64,000 bases of DNA from an uncultured Paracoccaceae bacterium (GTDB lineage Bacteria > Pseudomonadota > Alphaproteobacteria > Rhodobacterales > Rhodobacteraceae), in the NCBI GenBank assembly GCA_947501355.1, contig CANMVA010000002.1:124001-188000 (forward strand). Direction: 5' to 3'. The translations under genes were made by a program, and so were the position numbers. Positions 36,023 to 45,457 of the stretch are shown here, piece by piece. The notes below the pieces were generated by a model. It was not told the DNA's origin and did no database searches. It was given only the letters and a program-made list of their open reading frames with translations. Numbering within the stretch: position 1 is the stretch's first letter; every line of letters begins with the position of its first letter.

Positions 36023-36676
36023 TTAAAGCTCAAACGCTGCAGTGCGCTGAAAGCCATCCAGGACTGGTGCGCCCGCATTGAACGCATCGCGCCAACTGAT
36101 CTGCCCGTCGACCTTATAGCCAACCCGCACCACGCCCAGCGCACCCTGTGCAAAGAGCGCACAAATCCGACCGTTTTCCTTCAATTGATCGCTCAGAGTC
36201 TCGGGCAGGACCTCGACCGCGCCCTGCAGAATGATCACGTCATAGGGCCCATGCTCCGCCGCACCGTCCTCAAGCGCGCCGACCTGCACCATCGCATTGT
36301 CCACATCATGATCGCTCAGCGTCGTCTGGGCATCCTCGGCCATGCTGGCGTCGCTTTCCAGCCCGATCACGGCCTGTGCCATGCGGGCAATCACAGCCGT
36401 TGAATATCCCAGCCCACAGCCGATATCGAGCACCAGCTCGTCATTGCCGATATCCAGCGCGTCCAGCATTTTGGCCAGCGTCCGCGGTTCCAGAATGACC
36501 CGGCCCATGGCCAGAGGCAGGTTTTCCCCGATATACGCCGTGTCACGCAATTGCCGCGGCACATAGGCCTCACGCGGGACAGCAAGCATGGCGTCGATGA
36601 TCGGGAATTTCGTAACATCCGACGGTCGGACCTGCGTGTCGACCATCATCGTGCGGCGGGTGGTATTGTCGGACAT
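36023..36676 (-). CDS. pcm: Protein-L-isoaspartate O-methyltransferase
   Basis: A 217-residue SAM-dependent methyltransferase that repairs isoaspartyl residues in damaged proteins. VRPSDVTKFPIIDAMLAVPR and YIGENLPLAMGRVILEP form the family N-terminus, and LVLDIGCGLGYSTAVIA near residue 79 is SAM motif I. The normally conserved S-Q-P segment is replaced by LAMGRVILEP, seen in a subgroup of alphaproteobacterial proteins. ATG at 36676 has GGAAC upstream; another ATG lies 12 bp earlier. It is the first gene of a probable pcm-tolC-popZ block with gaps of 167 and 97 bp. Confidence 0.88.
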   Translation of the reverse strand: MSDNTTRRTMMVDTQVRPSDVTKFPIIDAMLAVPREAYVPRQLRDTAYIGENLPLAMGRVILEPRTLAKMLDALDIGNDELVLDIGCGLGYSTAVIARMAQAVIGLESDASMAEDAQTTLSDHDVDNAMVQVGALEDGAAEHGPYDVIILQGAVEVLPETLSDQLKENGRICALFAQGALGVVRVGYKVDGQISWRDAFNAGAPVLDGFQRTAAFEL

Positions 36677-37019
36677 GCGGCGTTCCATTCAGACAAAACG
36701 GGGCTGAGTGATCCCTTGCCACACCTGACCGCGCCGAGCAACGCCCAAGCGCCGATAACCACCTTGCGCGACCCTTTGCCTTGCGTTCTCGCGGCATCTA
36801 CGAACTGATGCTGCATGGCTGCGATGCTGACGAAATCTTGAGCAACGCTAGTCACACATCCAGATGAATGATTATCGAATATGCCGGGGCAGCGCGCCAA
36901 AGAATGCGGGCTGGACAAGCGCATCAGAAACGGCAATAAGCCTGCCGAACGGAACGTGTCCAGAACATGAACCTGATAACTCAGGTGATAACTGGCACAA
37001 GCGTTCCCACCACAGAACC

Positions 37020-37038
37020 GAAATAACAGCGTTATTTC
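37020..37038. promoter_or_regulatory. Perfect inverted repeat just upstream of tRNA-Cys
   Basis: GAAATAAC (37020-37027) and GTTATTTC (37031-37038) form perfect 8-bp arms with an AGC spacer, ending 8 bp before the tRNA. It may be a promoter-proximal operator or a leader hairpin. The 370-bp gap 36677-37046 otherwise holds only a direct repeat of TGATAACT (about 36973 and 36985) and no gene. Confidence 0.45.
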
Positions 37039-37046
37039 AATAGGTT

Positions 37047-37120
37047 GGCGAGTTGGCGGAGTGGTGACGCAGCGGATTGCAAATCCGTGTACACCGGTTC
37101 GATTCCGGTACTCGCCTCCA
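37047..37120 (+). tRNA. tRNA-Cys (anticodon GCA)
   Basis: The sequence folds as a class I tRNA. The acceptor arm is GGCGAGT paired with ACTCGCC, the anticodon arm GGATTGCAAATCC has anticodon GCA, and the T arm is CCGGTTCGATTCCGG. CCA is encoded. A degenerate copy of its 3' part occurs at 51853-51895, so this gene is the likely attachment site of the island that follows. Confidence 0.97.
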
Positions 37121-37364
37121 ATGTTTTCAATGGGTTATATTTTTTAATCTTTCCATCCAGCCTTAGCCTCTTTTTAGTCGCCTTCTCGATCAATTTGTAC
37201 AACCCTCAAAGGCAACGTCGAACGTGATGTCTGAAGTCGAGATTGCTTTGTCAGGTCGCACCGCAACAAAACAGCTGACGCAGAGACTGAAGCGCCTCAT
37301 GTTGATTGTTCAGTTCCGCTCCCGGGACCAAACGATCAGATACCTGGCGGTCCCGATGTGGTTT

Positions 37365-37974
37365 TCACATCGCTAAAGCCTCGTCAGTCTGATTGAGGAA
37401 GACCTCAATCAGGCAGACGTAATGTGCAATCTCCTTTCCTGAGAAACTCGCCGCAGCTTTGACGGTTTGTCGGACCCGAAAATGGCTTTGTTTCCCCGGA
37501 CGTTCATGCACGCCCTGAATCGACTTACCAATCTTGATGAAGCGTGGGAGTGAACAGCCCTCGCAAACTACGAAAAGAAACGCGAGAGCTTGGTTATGTG
37601 TTGCTGAGAGGAAACCATGGAGCCTGGCGAGGTCCGTATCGATGTCCTTCGCAGTCGCCGAACCCCGTCTCACTTCAAATACAAACTTCACATGGTCGGC
37701 AACGTTTCGCTGCCGTCCGACAGGGGCAGCATACTGGTCGCAAATAACGAGATCAGCTCTTGATTGCCCGGTCACTCAATCGATTTTTTGTACCGCTTGG
37801 GACAATGTTGCGGTACATGCACTCCGGCAAGAGTATCAGGTCCGCCGGAAGGTTAGACTGTATCAGGTTGCAAGCCTCGGCCGCCGAGGCACCTTCGGGG
37901 AGCGGATAGATGCGAAAAAACGAATGACGGTGTCCAATCCAAAAGGCGATACCCCCTAGTGCGTTCTCCGACAT
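37365..37974 (-). pseudogene. Frameshifted PD-(D/E)XK-like nuclease-fold protein
   Basis: Two adjoining minus-strand frames form one protein of about 200 residues. The first (MSENALGGIAFWIGHRHSFF to GTKNRLS) and the second (RADLVICDQYAAP to LIEVFLN) meet at a frame change near 37760. Read through, an Asp in RADLVICD and KFVFEVRRG about 20 residues later resemble the D...(E/x)xK pattern of nuclease-fold proteins, with Arg where Lys is usual. FLSATHNQALAFLFVV and IAHYVCLIEVF are conserved-looking strands. Restriction or defence-related families have this layout, but no name is claimed. It lies just inside the left end of the island. Confidence 0.5.
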
Positions 37975-38668
37975 TTTTGGCGCTCTGGTAGTCTTGGTCC
38001 CAATTACTGTCACTTCGTGCTAGTGGAATGGATCGCAACAACGGCGGACGCATAATAGCGTATCTATTTTGCACTGAAGACTGGATACCCCTCATGTTTT
38101 CGCCAATGCCACTTGATTAAGGTCAGCTTCCAGATAGCCGCACTGCAATACGCCCTGGCGCAGTGAACGGCAGGAAGGGGCCGTCCTCAAGACCCAACTA
38201 AGTTGGGATCGGGACAATGTTGCACCGCCTCCTTTGACCGCATTTAGCCCATTCTGTGAATTCGATTTTCTTGCTGCGAGCGCTCGCTGCTCGGAACGTG
38301 CTGCAATTGCGCAGTTTGGAACGCTGCGGAGCAGCAGAACACCAGCCATTCAGGCAAATCGAAGCGACGGTCTTTTGGTCAGGGAACAGATTGCCGGAAA
38401 ACGGATATCGAAGCTGGCCAAAATGCAGGCCGGGTGGCAGCGCCCGAAGTGGCTCTTGAAGGACGAACTGATCAAAGCGGGTTTGGCATCTTTTCGTGAT
38501 CCGCTTCTGGCTGCTGGCTTAACGCGAGGACATCGCTTGCAATAAGATCATTTTCCCTTAGGGTTTCAACCAAGGATTGTAGGTGGTGCCCTCGAGCTGT
38601 TATCAAAAAAAACGCTGCAAGAAAAAAAATGCCCCCGCGAAGAGGTGGCTTTAAAGAAACGGAGGCTC
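37975..38668. other. Stretch without a supportable gene inside the island
   Basis: The longest frames here (plus strand 38234-38545 and minus strand 38092-38349) overlap on opposite strands and have no recognisable domain. The plus-strand one has a basic tail and could be a remnant. An A-rich run before 38630 leads into the ribosome site of the kinase gene at 38669. The gap 37121-37364 next to the tRNA also shows nothing recognisable. Confidence 0.5.
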
Positions 38669-41600
38669 ATGAAAAGCAGTTTCTACACGCCTATCGTTGT
38701 GATGAGTGTTTGTCTGTTGGCAACGCTCAGCGTGTCTTATCTGCTATGGCATGATCAGAAAAAGCGCTCGGATTCAGCGTTTGAAACCACCACCGAAGAC
38801 AACATGAACGCGCTGCTGGAGCGCATGGCGGATTACCGCCTCGCGCTGGATAGCGCCTCCAGCATGATCCGCTCTGCCGGTTGGCTTGATCGTGAGGACT
38901 GGCGCGAATACGTCGCTGGGCTGAATACGCCCAAGACATTGCCTGGCATCAACGGGCTGGGCCTTATTGTGCCTGTCGACAAGGCCGACTTGCCTGATTT
39001 CGTCGCCGATATCGCCGCTTCGGGTGAGCCGGATTTCGCGGTGAAGCCCGAGACGGATCAGCCAATTTCTTTCGTGATCCGCTATATTGAGCCGATTGCG
39101 CCAAACCTTGAGGCGGTTGGACTTGATATCGCGTTTGAGACAGGCCGCCGCGAGGCCGCGATCCGCGCACGCGAAACGCGGACGGCGCAACTGACACCGC
39201 GCATCCTGCTGGTGCAGGATGATACGCAACAACCGGGGTTTTTGTTACTCAATCCAATTTACGCCGTGGATGATCAGTTTATCGGCTGGTCTTACGCTCC
39301 GTTTGTCGGGTCCAAGACCTTGTCCAAGCTCTCCCCGGCGCAAACCAAGCAATTCTGGCTGACTGTCTATGACGGCCCGGTGGTCGATCAGGAAACGCTG
39401 ATCTACGATGAAAAACCACCTGGCATGAACAGTCCGCGCTTCAAGCAGACCCAGGTGGTGTCGCTGATGGGGCGCGATTGGCTGCTAGAATGGCACAGTA
39501 CGCCCCGGTTTGAAGCGAGCCAGTCAAAGGCCGCCCACTGGATCGCATTTGGATTTGGTCTGGCGATTACGTTTCTGCTGGGGCTTTTGACCTCAAACCT
39601 GCAACGCAAAGAGGCCTATGTACGCAAACAGGTTGAGCTTAAATCGCGCGAATTGGCCGCGCGCGAGAAACAGACCCGCTCGATCGTCGAGAACGCAATG
39701 CTGGCCATTCTTCTGCTGGACGACCACGATCACATCATCGCTGCCAACCGGGCGACAGGCGAGATGTTTGATGTCGATGAGCACAGCCTGATCGGTGAGG
39801 CGCTTCCGATAGCTTGGGGGTTGTGTGATCTGCCGCGAACCGGGCGCGCGGGGCTGATCGAGGCCCACACCCAGGACGGCCGCCGCCTATATCTTGAAAC
39901 GCGCATTTCCGGATGGACCGACGAGACCGGGAGCCAGCGGACCGTGGTCATGATCCAGGATGTCACCAAGCGCGAAAACAGCGCATCCATGCTGCGTGCA
40001 AACGAAGCTCGCTGGAACGCGGCCCTGGTGGGCGCTGAGATCGGGGTGTTTGACATTGATCTGACCACCGGAAAATCCATCGTTTCGGAGACCTGGAAAC
40101 GACTGATGGGCGTCAACAAGGACAATGAGAACGACCTCCAACGTCATTTCCTTGACCGTATTCACCCGGATGATCTGGATACTCTGAAGAAAGCTGACGA
40201 GGCTTGCATCCGTGGTGAAAACCCACGCTCGGTGGCGCAATACCGAGTGCGCTTTGGACAGGATGAATGGCGCTGGATGCGCTCGGACGCTTTCGTGGCG
40301 GAACGGGACAGTACGGGTAAGGCGCTGCGGCTGCTGGGGTCGCAGACCGATGTCACCGATCTGGTCCACGCTCAGAAAGAACTTGAGCAAAGCGAAAAGC
40401 GGTTTCGCGCCGTGTTGGAAAGCGCCCCGGTGGGCATGGCGATGTGCGCCCCGGATGGTCATTTTGTCGGCACCAACACCGCGCTTTACGATCTCAGCGG
40501 ATACGATGAGACCGAATTAAATACGCTCAAGCTCCAAGATCTGTTTGCGCCGGAAGACTTCCGTGATCTGGTTCCCGCCGCGCGCAGTCTCAGCCCCGGC
40601 GGGACGAACGCACTGAAACGCGAGTACCGTTTGGTCACCAAATCCGGGGATGTGCGCTGGTGCCTCGTCAGTGTGGCTTGGTCATCGGCGGCCGATCGGG
40701 GTGAGGATGTTTTCATCGTTCAGATGCAGGACATCAGCGAGTTGAAAAATGTGGATAAGATCAAGGCACAGTTCGTCTCGACGGTCAGCCACGAACTGCG
40801 CACTCCGCTGACCTCTATAAAGGGGGCGCTGGCGTTGCTGGGCGGCCAGTTTGGCGAGACGTTGCCGGATGCGGGCAAACGCCTGCTGACGATTGCCGAA
40901 CAGAACGGCAACCGGTTGGTAGAGCTGGTGAATGATATTCTGGACCTTGAGAAGATATCTGCCGGTGAGATCGAGTTTGTCTACCGGCCTGAAGATGTCT
41001 CGGCGCTGGTGTCGCAAACCATCGAGGAGCTTGAGCCGTTTACATCCGAGCATGGCGTGACGGTCAAAACACACTTGCCGTCAATCGCCCCGATTGCCCA
41101 TGTCGATCCGGGCCGTTTCCAGCAGGTCATATCGAACCTGTTGTCAAACGCCGCCAAATTCTCTGACGACGACAGCATTATCGACGTCTCTGTCACCCGT
41201 GAAGAAGGCCGCATTCGTGTAAATGTGGAAAATACAGGCGCCGGCATCCCCGAAGCGTTCCGAAAAAGAGTTTTCCAGCCCTTCCAGCAGGCGGACAGCT
41301 CAGATACGCGCAAAACCGGTGGCACCGGTCTTGGTCTGAACATTTGCAAACAGATCATCGAACGGATGGGTGGTGAGATCGGCTTTGAAAGCGATATTGG
41401 CCAGCGAACCCGCTTCTTTGTTCTGATCAATGAGACGAATGAAGACGTCGCCGATACCGTGGTCAGCCTGCGCCCGATCACAGCTGACAACACTCCGGCG
41501 CGGATTCTGCACCTTGAAGATGACAGCGATTTCGCTGAAATCCTGCGGAAAAGCTTTGGCGATGCGGCCGAGATCACATCAGTCATGACGCTGGAACACG

Positions 41601-41872
41601 CCCATCAGATGGTGCGCCAGAATACTTATGATCTGATTATCATTGATTGGGAGCTGCCTGACGGGGATGGCATCGAATTGTTGAGCACAATCAGCGCTCA
41701 TCATGCGGTCGTCCCGGTTTTCGGATTGTCCGCGTCCGAGGGCAAATCAGACGAGAAGATGGTTGTTCTTGATGCGGTCAAATCCCGTGCCGATCTTAGC
41801 GATATCGTCGAAAAAGCTTTGATTGCCGTTGATGCTATGCGTCAGGCCAAGGCAACCCAAAAGATTGCGTGA
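38669..41872 (+). CDS. Hybrid sensor histidine kinase (CHASE, three PAS, receiver)
   Basis: A 1067-residue membrane sensor. It has a membrane helix at about 5-27, an extracytoplasmic CHASE-type domain (about 45-275), a second helix (about 288-308), a coiled coil, three PAS domains (about 337-445, 450-572, 576-695), HisKA with STVSHELRTPLTS (His near 706), an ATPase domain with SNLLSNAAKF and GGTGLGLNICKQI, and a receiver at about 944-1060 with phospho-acceptor Asp in IIIDWELPDGDG. CHASE domains bind small external ligands. Because it carries its own receiver it needs a Hpt protein to pass phosphate on, and one is encoded 2.2 kb downstream. ATG at 38669 has GGAGG three bases upstream; an in-frame GTG lies 24 bp earlier. 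Confidence 0.9.
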   Translation: MKSSFYTPIVVMSVCLLATLSVSYLLWHDQKKRSDSAFETTTEDNMNALLERMADYRLALDSASSMIRSAGWLDREDWREYVAGLNTPKTLPGINGLGLIVPVDKADLPDFVADIAASGEPDFAVKPETDQPISFVIRYIEPIAPNLEAVGLDIAFETGRREAAIRARETRTAQLTPRILLVQDDTQQPGFLLLNPIYAVDDQFIGWSYAPFVGSKTLSKLSPAQTKQFWLTVYDGPVVDQETLIYDEKPPGMNSPRFKQTQVVSLMGRDWLLEWHSTPRFEASQSKAAHWIAFGFGLAITFLLGLLTSNLQRKEAYVRKQVELKSRELAAREKQTRSIVENAMLAILLLDDHDHIIAANRATGEMFDVDEHSLIGEALPIAWGLCDLPRTGRAGLIEAHTQDGRRLYLETRISGWTDETGSQRTVVMIQDVTKRENSASMLRANEARWNAALVGAEIGVFDIDLTTGKSIVSETWKRLMGVNKDNENDLQRHFLDRIHPDDLDTLKKADEACIRGENPRSVAQYRVRFGQDEWRWMRSDAFVAERDSTGKALRLLGSQTDVTDLVHAQKELEQSEKRFRAVLESAPVGMAMCAPDGHFVGTNTALYDLSGYDETELNTLKLQDLFAPEDFRDLVPAARSLSPGGTNALKREYRLVTKSGDVRWCLVSVAWSSAADRGEDVFIVQMQDISELKNVDKIKAQFVSTVSHELRTPLTSIKGALALLGGQFGETLPDAGKRLLTIAEQNGNRLVELVNDILDLEKISAGEIEFVYRPEDVSALVSQTIEELEPFTSEHGVTVKTHLPSIAPIAHVDPGRFQQVISNLLSNAAKFSDDDSIIDVSVTREEGRIRVNVENTGAGIPEAFRKRVFQPFQQADSSDTRKTGGTGLGLNICKQIIERMGGEIGFESDIGQRTRFFVLINETNEDVADTVVSLRPITADNTPARILHLEDDSDFAEILRKSFGDAAEITSVMTLEHAHQMVRQNTYDLIIIDWELPDGDGIELLSTISAHHAVVPVFGLSASEGKSDEKMVVLDAVKSRADLSDIVEKALIAVDAMRQAKATQKIA

Positions 41873-41977
41873 CCGGCGCGAAATCCACAACTTTGCCTTA
41901 TTTTGCGCAAAAATACCGCGCTAACTGCCGCTACGTCATAGCATAGTTAACAAAAAAGAGCTGTTGAGCGCAGGCAA

Positions 41978-43654
41978 ATGAGTAAACGGACAGGCAAAAC
42001 GCAATTCGGAACACCGATGATTTTGGCAGGCATCTGCTTGATCGTGCTTGTTGCCTATTCAGCTATGACCCTCACAAGTAGCGCCGGTATGCGCTTGTTG
42101 AGTTATGAACCCCTCGTCGACATCGGTCTTGGCCTGACCACGATTTCCGCACTGATCGTGATATGGCGTCGTCTGATGCGTTGGCGCCTGAGCGTAGAGC
42201 GCGAAACGTGCGAACATAAGAGCCGTATGAAGGCGCTCGACAATCATTCCATTGTCAGCATCTTAGATGGGTCCGGCAAAATCACCTATGTCAACGACAG
42301 CTTCGTGAAGACGTTTGGATATACCGAAAACGAGCTTGTTGGCGCCGACAGCAGCCTGATCTATTGCGACGGACAAGATGCTCAGCGCGAGGCGATCCGT
42401 TCTAACCTGCTGAATGGCATGTCTTGGGAAGGCGAGCTGCGCTGGCAGACCAAAACAGGCGACGATGTCTGGACCAAGACCACGATCTATCCCAGCATGT
42501 GCGACACTGGCCTTCTGGCAAGTGCGACCTGCGTCCACACGGACCTGACTGAAATTAACAAAGCGCGTCGCGAACGCGATCTACGTGAAACGCTGCATTT
42601 GCTGCATGATGAGGTGTACATCATCAACGCGGAAACATTGCGCTTTGATTATCTGAATAAAGCAGCGATGGATCAGTTCGGCTGGGATGAGGCGGAGTAT
42701 GCCACCAAGGCCGTATCGGATGCTCTGCCAGAGTATGATGAGCAGATTTTCCGCGAAAGAACCGCCCCGCTGATTGCCGGGCATATAGCGCAAGCCATTC
42801 ACAGGACTGAACTTTTTGGCCGCGCTTGCGAAATCAACATGCAATTCATCCCCAACGTCGGCGGTCAGGGCCAGTTTCTGGCGGTTTGTCGTGATATCTC
42901 GGTGCAACGCGAGTATCAGAAAAAGAAAGACGCCTTCGTTTCGACTGTCAGCCACGAGTTGCGCTCGCCGCTGACCTCGATCACAGGCGGGCTTGACCTT
43001 GTGCTGTCTGGCGCCACCGGCGACTTGCCCCACAAAAGCCGGTCACTGATCGAGATTGCGCAGCGCAATGCCCGTCGTCTGATCCTGATCATCAATGATA
43101 TTCTGGATCTGGAAAAAATCTCCGCCGGGCAGATGGATTTTGATATTCGGCCCACCGACCTGTCAGCTCTGATCAAAGAAGCCGCCGCTTCAAACCAGGC
43201 CTATTACGAAAAATATGGTGTTAGCCTGCAACTGTTCGGCGTGGACGCCGCCGTGGAAGCCGAGTGTGACGCTGACCGGATGTTCCAGGTGCTCAACAAC
43301 CTGATGTCCAATGCCGCCAAATTCTCAGACAAAGGCAGTGTCGTGGACATCACGCTTGATCAGCTCGAAGAAGACACTTTGATTACGGTGCAAGATTACG
43401 GCATGGGCATCCCAAAGGAATCGCTTCCAACGATTTTCGGGCGTTTTATCCAGGTGCCTGGTCAGGATCGCAAGGCCAAGGGCGGCACCGGATTGGGGCT
43501 TAACATCGTTAAGGCGATTGCCGAGCACCACGGTGGCAGCGTGACATGCGAAAGTGTCGAGGGCGAAGGCACGACCTTTACAGTGCGCATCCCCAGCACT
43601 ACGGCAACGCCAAACGATCGCTCTGATGGCGCGATGTTGGAAGCGGCAGAATAA
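41978..43654 (+). CDS. PAS-domain sensor histidine kinase
   Basis: A 558-residue sensor with two membrane helices (about 12-34 and 46-67) and a very short periplasmic loop. PAS domains lie at about 85-195 (VSILDGSGKITYVNDSFVK) and 202-315. The HisKA domain has STVSHELRSPLTS (His near 324), and the ATPase domain has NNLMSNAAKFSDK, VQDYGMGIP and GGTGLGLNIVK. There is no receiver. The kinase core is very similar to that of the upstream hybrid kinase, which suggests duplication. It is followed within 33 bp by the single-domain receiver gene, its likely direct partner. Confidence 0.92.
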   Translation: MSKRTGKTQFGTPMILAGICLIVLVAYSAMTLTSSAGMRLLSYEPLVDIGLGLTTISALIVIWRRLMRWRLSVERETCEHKSRMKALDNHSIVSILDGSGKITYVNDSFVKTFGYTENELVGADSSLIYCDGQDAQREAIRSNLLNGMSWEGELRWQTKTGDDVWTKTTIYPSMCDTGLLASATCVHTDLTEINKARRERDLRETLHLLHDEVYIINAETLRFDYLNKAAMDQFGWDEAEYATKAVSDALPEYDEQIFRERTAPLIAGHIAQAIHRTELFGRACEINMQFIPNVGGQGQFLAVCRDISVQREYQKKKDAFVSTVSHELRSPLTSITGGLDLVLSGATGDLPHKSRSLIEIAQRNARRLILIINDILDLEKISAGQMDFDIRPTDLSALIKEAAASNQAYYEKYGVSLQLFGVDAAVEAECDADRMFQVLNNLMSNAAKFSDKGSVVDITLDQLEEDTLITVQDYGMGIPKESLPTIFGRFIQVPGQDRKAKGGTGLGLNIVKAIAEHHGGSVTCESVEGEGTTFTVRIPSTTATPNDRSDGAMLEAAE

Positions 43655-43687
43655 GCCGTTATACATGCGCGTAAAACGGAGGGATCA

Positions 43688-44071
43688 GTGTCCGATACCA
43701 GCAAGATCAGTGTGCTTCATGTCGATGATGACGCCGATATTCGCGAGATCGCCACTCTGGCGCTTGAAACGGTGGGCGAGATGCATGTGGTGACTGCAGC
43801 CTCGGGGCAAGGCGCGCTGGATGCATTGACTTCGTTCACGCCGGATGTGTTGTTACTTGATTTCATGATGCCCGAAATGAGCGGTGAGGAACTTTATCAC
43901 CGCCTGCAGGAAAACCCCGATCTGCGTGACATTCCTTGCATCTTCATGACCGCCCGCGTGCAGGCCGAAGAGATACAATCGCTAAAGAATCTTGGGGCGA
44001 AAGATATCATTGAGAAACCGTTTGACCCAATGACGCTCGCCGATCAGATCAAAGCCATTCTCGCCGAGTAG
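43688..44071 (+). CDS. Single-domain response regulator
   Basis: A 127-residue CheY-like receiver. Acidic residues HVDDDADI near residues 11-16, phospho-acceptor Asp in LLLDFMMPEM near residue 58, Thr in IFMTARVQ and Lys in IIEKPFDP near residue 108 form a complete active site. There is no output domain, so it works by phosphotransfer or by binding a target. It starts at GTG 43688 with GGAGGG 5 bp upstream, 33 bp after the kinase gene. It is convergent with the Hpt gene. Confidence 0.93.
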   Translation: MSDTSKISVLHVDDDADIREIATLALETVGEMHVVTAASGQGALDALTSFTPDVLLLDFMMPEMSGEELYHRLQENPDLRDIPCIFMTARVQAEEIQSLKNLGAKDIIEKPFDPMTLADQIKAILAE

Positions 44072-44081
44072 ACCGGCGAAA

Positions 44082-44447
44082 CTACTGTGCCGCCTGGTCC
44101 GAACTGTCCTGCCTGTGGCCAACGATGGCATAGGTCTCGTCCATCAGGTGCTCAATCAGATCAGACAGCCCCTCTAGGGAGTTGGCATCGCTCCTTCCGG
44201 CAAGAAATGCGGCAATCGCCTGATCCGCGTGTTGTGCGGCCTCCCCAAGTTGGGTAAAACCAAAGGTAGCCGCAGTTCCCGCGATTTTATGAGCTTGCGC
44301 CTGAATGGCGGTCAGAGCATTGCGCCCCTCGGTTGCCGAGGTGATCGCTGAACTATGGAATTCCATGATATCAAGGCGCTGATCCAGAACGCTCACAAAG
44401 CGCGTCTTGACCGCTTCCAACCGGGTTGCAAATTGCGCGTTGGTCAC
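44082..44447 (-). CDS. Histidine phosphotransfer (Hpt) protein
   Basis: A 121-residue four-helix protein with the Hpt signature QAHKIAGTAATFGFTQLG; the phospho-accepting histidine is residue 53. It would carry phosphate from the receiver of the hybrid kinase to a free response regulator. The start is GTG at 44447, with AAGGGGG 6 bp upstream and within the promoter-proximal operon of the preceding regulator (11 bp gap). It faces the single-domain receiver gene. Confidence 0.85.
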   Translation of the reverse strand: MTNAQFATRLEAVKTRFVSVLDQRLDIMEFHSSAITSATEGRNALTAIQAQAHKIAGTAATFGFTQLGEAAQHADQAIAAFLAGRSDANSLEGLSDLIEHLMDETYAIVGHRQDSSDQAAQ

Positions 44448-44458
44448 TCTCGACCCCC

Positions 44459-45457
44459 TTACCCAAACAATCGCATCCGGCGGGCTTCTGCCTCGTTGCG
44501 ATGTTCTACAATCGGTTTGATCGCAACATTTTCGACCGCAGAAGCAATGGCGGCGTTGATCGCCGTTTCGTTGCGGAACCGCGACCGCACGGGCGCGCCC
44601 GCCTGAACCGTGTACATCATCGCACGCCCATCCCCATAGCACGGGTCCAGTTCGTCAAGCGCCTGATGGATACCCATCGGCAACCCTTCAAGCTGCCATG
44701 GTGCGAGCCGCTCGGATGCGCACAGGAACGTGCCGTTGCCGAAATAGGTCAAAACATGCTGAGGAAAGCAAGTGAGCGCGCTGGCAAGGGCCTCGGCCGT
44801 ATCGGTCACCAGGCAGGTGTATTCATAGTCAGACAGGGATTGATAAAGTCGGTCGATCCCCTCGATCCTGAAAGCCAGCAACGACATGCCAAAGATGGTT
44901 CCGCTGCCCAGTTGCCTGACATAGTTGCGAAACGCCATCAGCGGAATAACGCGATCGACATCCTGAACCGGATACGCCTCTTCCAGTGGAATCTGGCGGT
45001 TTTCAAGCAACGCTCTGCGGGCAGCGGGCCCCTCGTGCAAGGACTTGGCGGCAAAAACCTTGTCCGTCAGGCGTTTTTGATTGGCCGAAACCATACGCGC
45101 CACGTCCAGGCGCGCCTCCAGTTCTGCCGCTTCAAACGGCTTGGTGACATAATCGGTCGCACCAGCCTGAAACGCCCGGTCAATGTAGGATTTCTCCGAC
45201 ATTGCAGTCAGCATCAGGATCGGCACATCGCGGTATCTCAGGATATCGCGTGTCTTCTGCACCAGTTCGATACCGTCCATGACCGGCATCTGAATATCGT
45301 AAAGCAGTGCATCAAACACACCCGCATCATTTCGCAGAATCTCAAGTGCATCCAGGCCGCTCTCTGCAAGCACGACATCGTCATACCCGAATGTCGACAA
45401 GGCAACGTTCAACAGATCGAGAATAACCGGATCATCATCAACAGCTAGAATTCGCAT
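44459..45457 (-). CDS. Response regulator with degenerate GGDEF-like output domain
   Basis: A 332-residue protein. Residues 1-122 form a complete receiver (LAVDDDPV, Asp in LLYDIQMPVMDG near 55, Lys in DYVTKPFEAAEL near 107). Residues about 165-320 have the strand/helix order of a nucleotide cyclase-type fold (VIPLMAFRNYV, FGMSLLAFRIEG), but the GGDEF loop is replaced by YFGNGTFLCA. It should not make cyclic di-GMP and may bind a protein or nucleotide. The fold call is from pattern only. It is the upstream member of the Hpt operon. Confidence 0.75.
   Translation of the reverse strand: MRILAVDDDPVILDLLNVALSTFGYDDVVLAESGLDALEILRNDAGVFDALLYDIQMPVMDGIELVQKTRDILRYRDVPILMLTAMSEKSYIDRAFQAGATDYVTKPFEAAELEARLDVARMVSANQKRLTDKVFAAKSLHEGPAARRALLENRQIPLEEAYPVQDVDRVIPLMAFRNYVRQLGSGTIFGMSLLAFRIEGIDRLYQSLSDYEYTCLVTDTAEALASALTCFPQHVLTYFGNGTFLCASERLAPWQLEGLPMGIHQALDELDPCYGDGRAMMYTVQAGAPVRSRFRNETAINAAIASAVENVAIKPIVEHRNEAEARRMRLFG

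Noticed and set aside
38092-38545. Overlapping short frames on both strands in the island
   Set aside because: Neither has a domain, a signal or a good ribosome site; coding cannot be supported.
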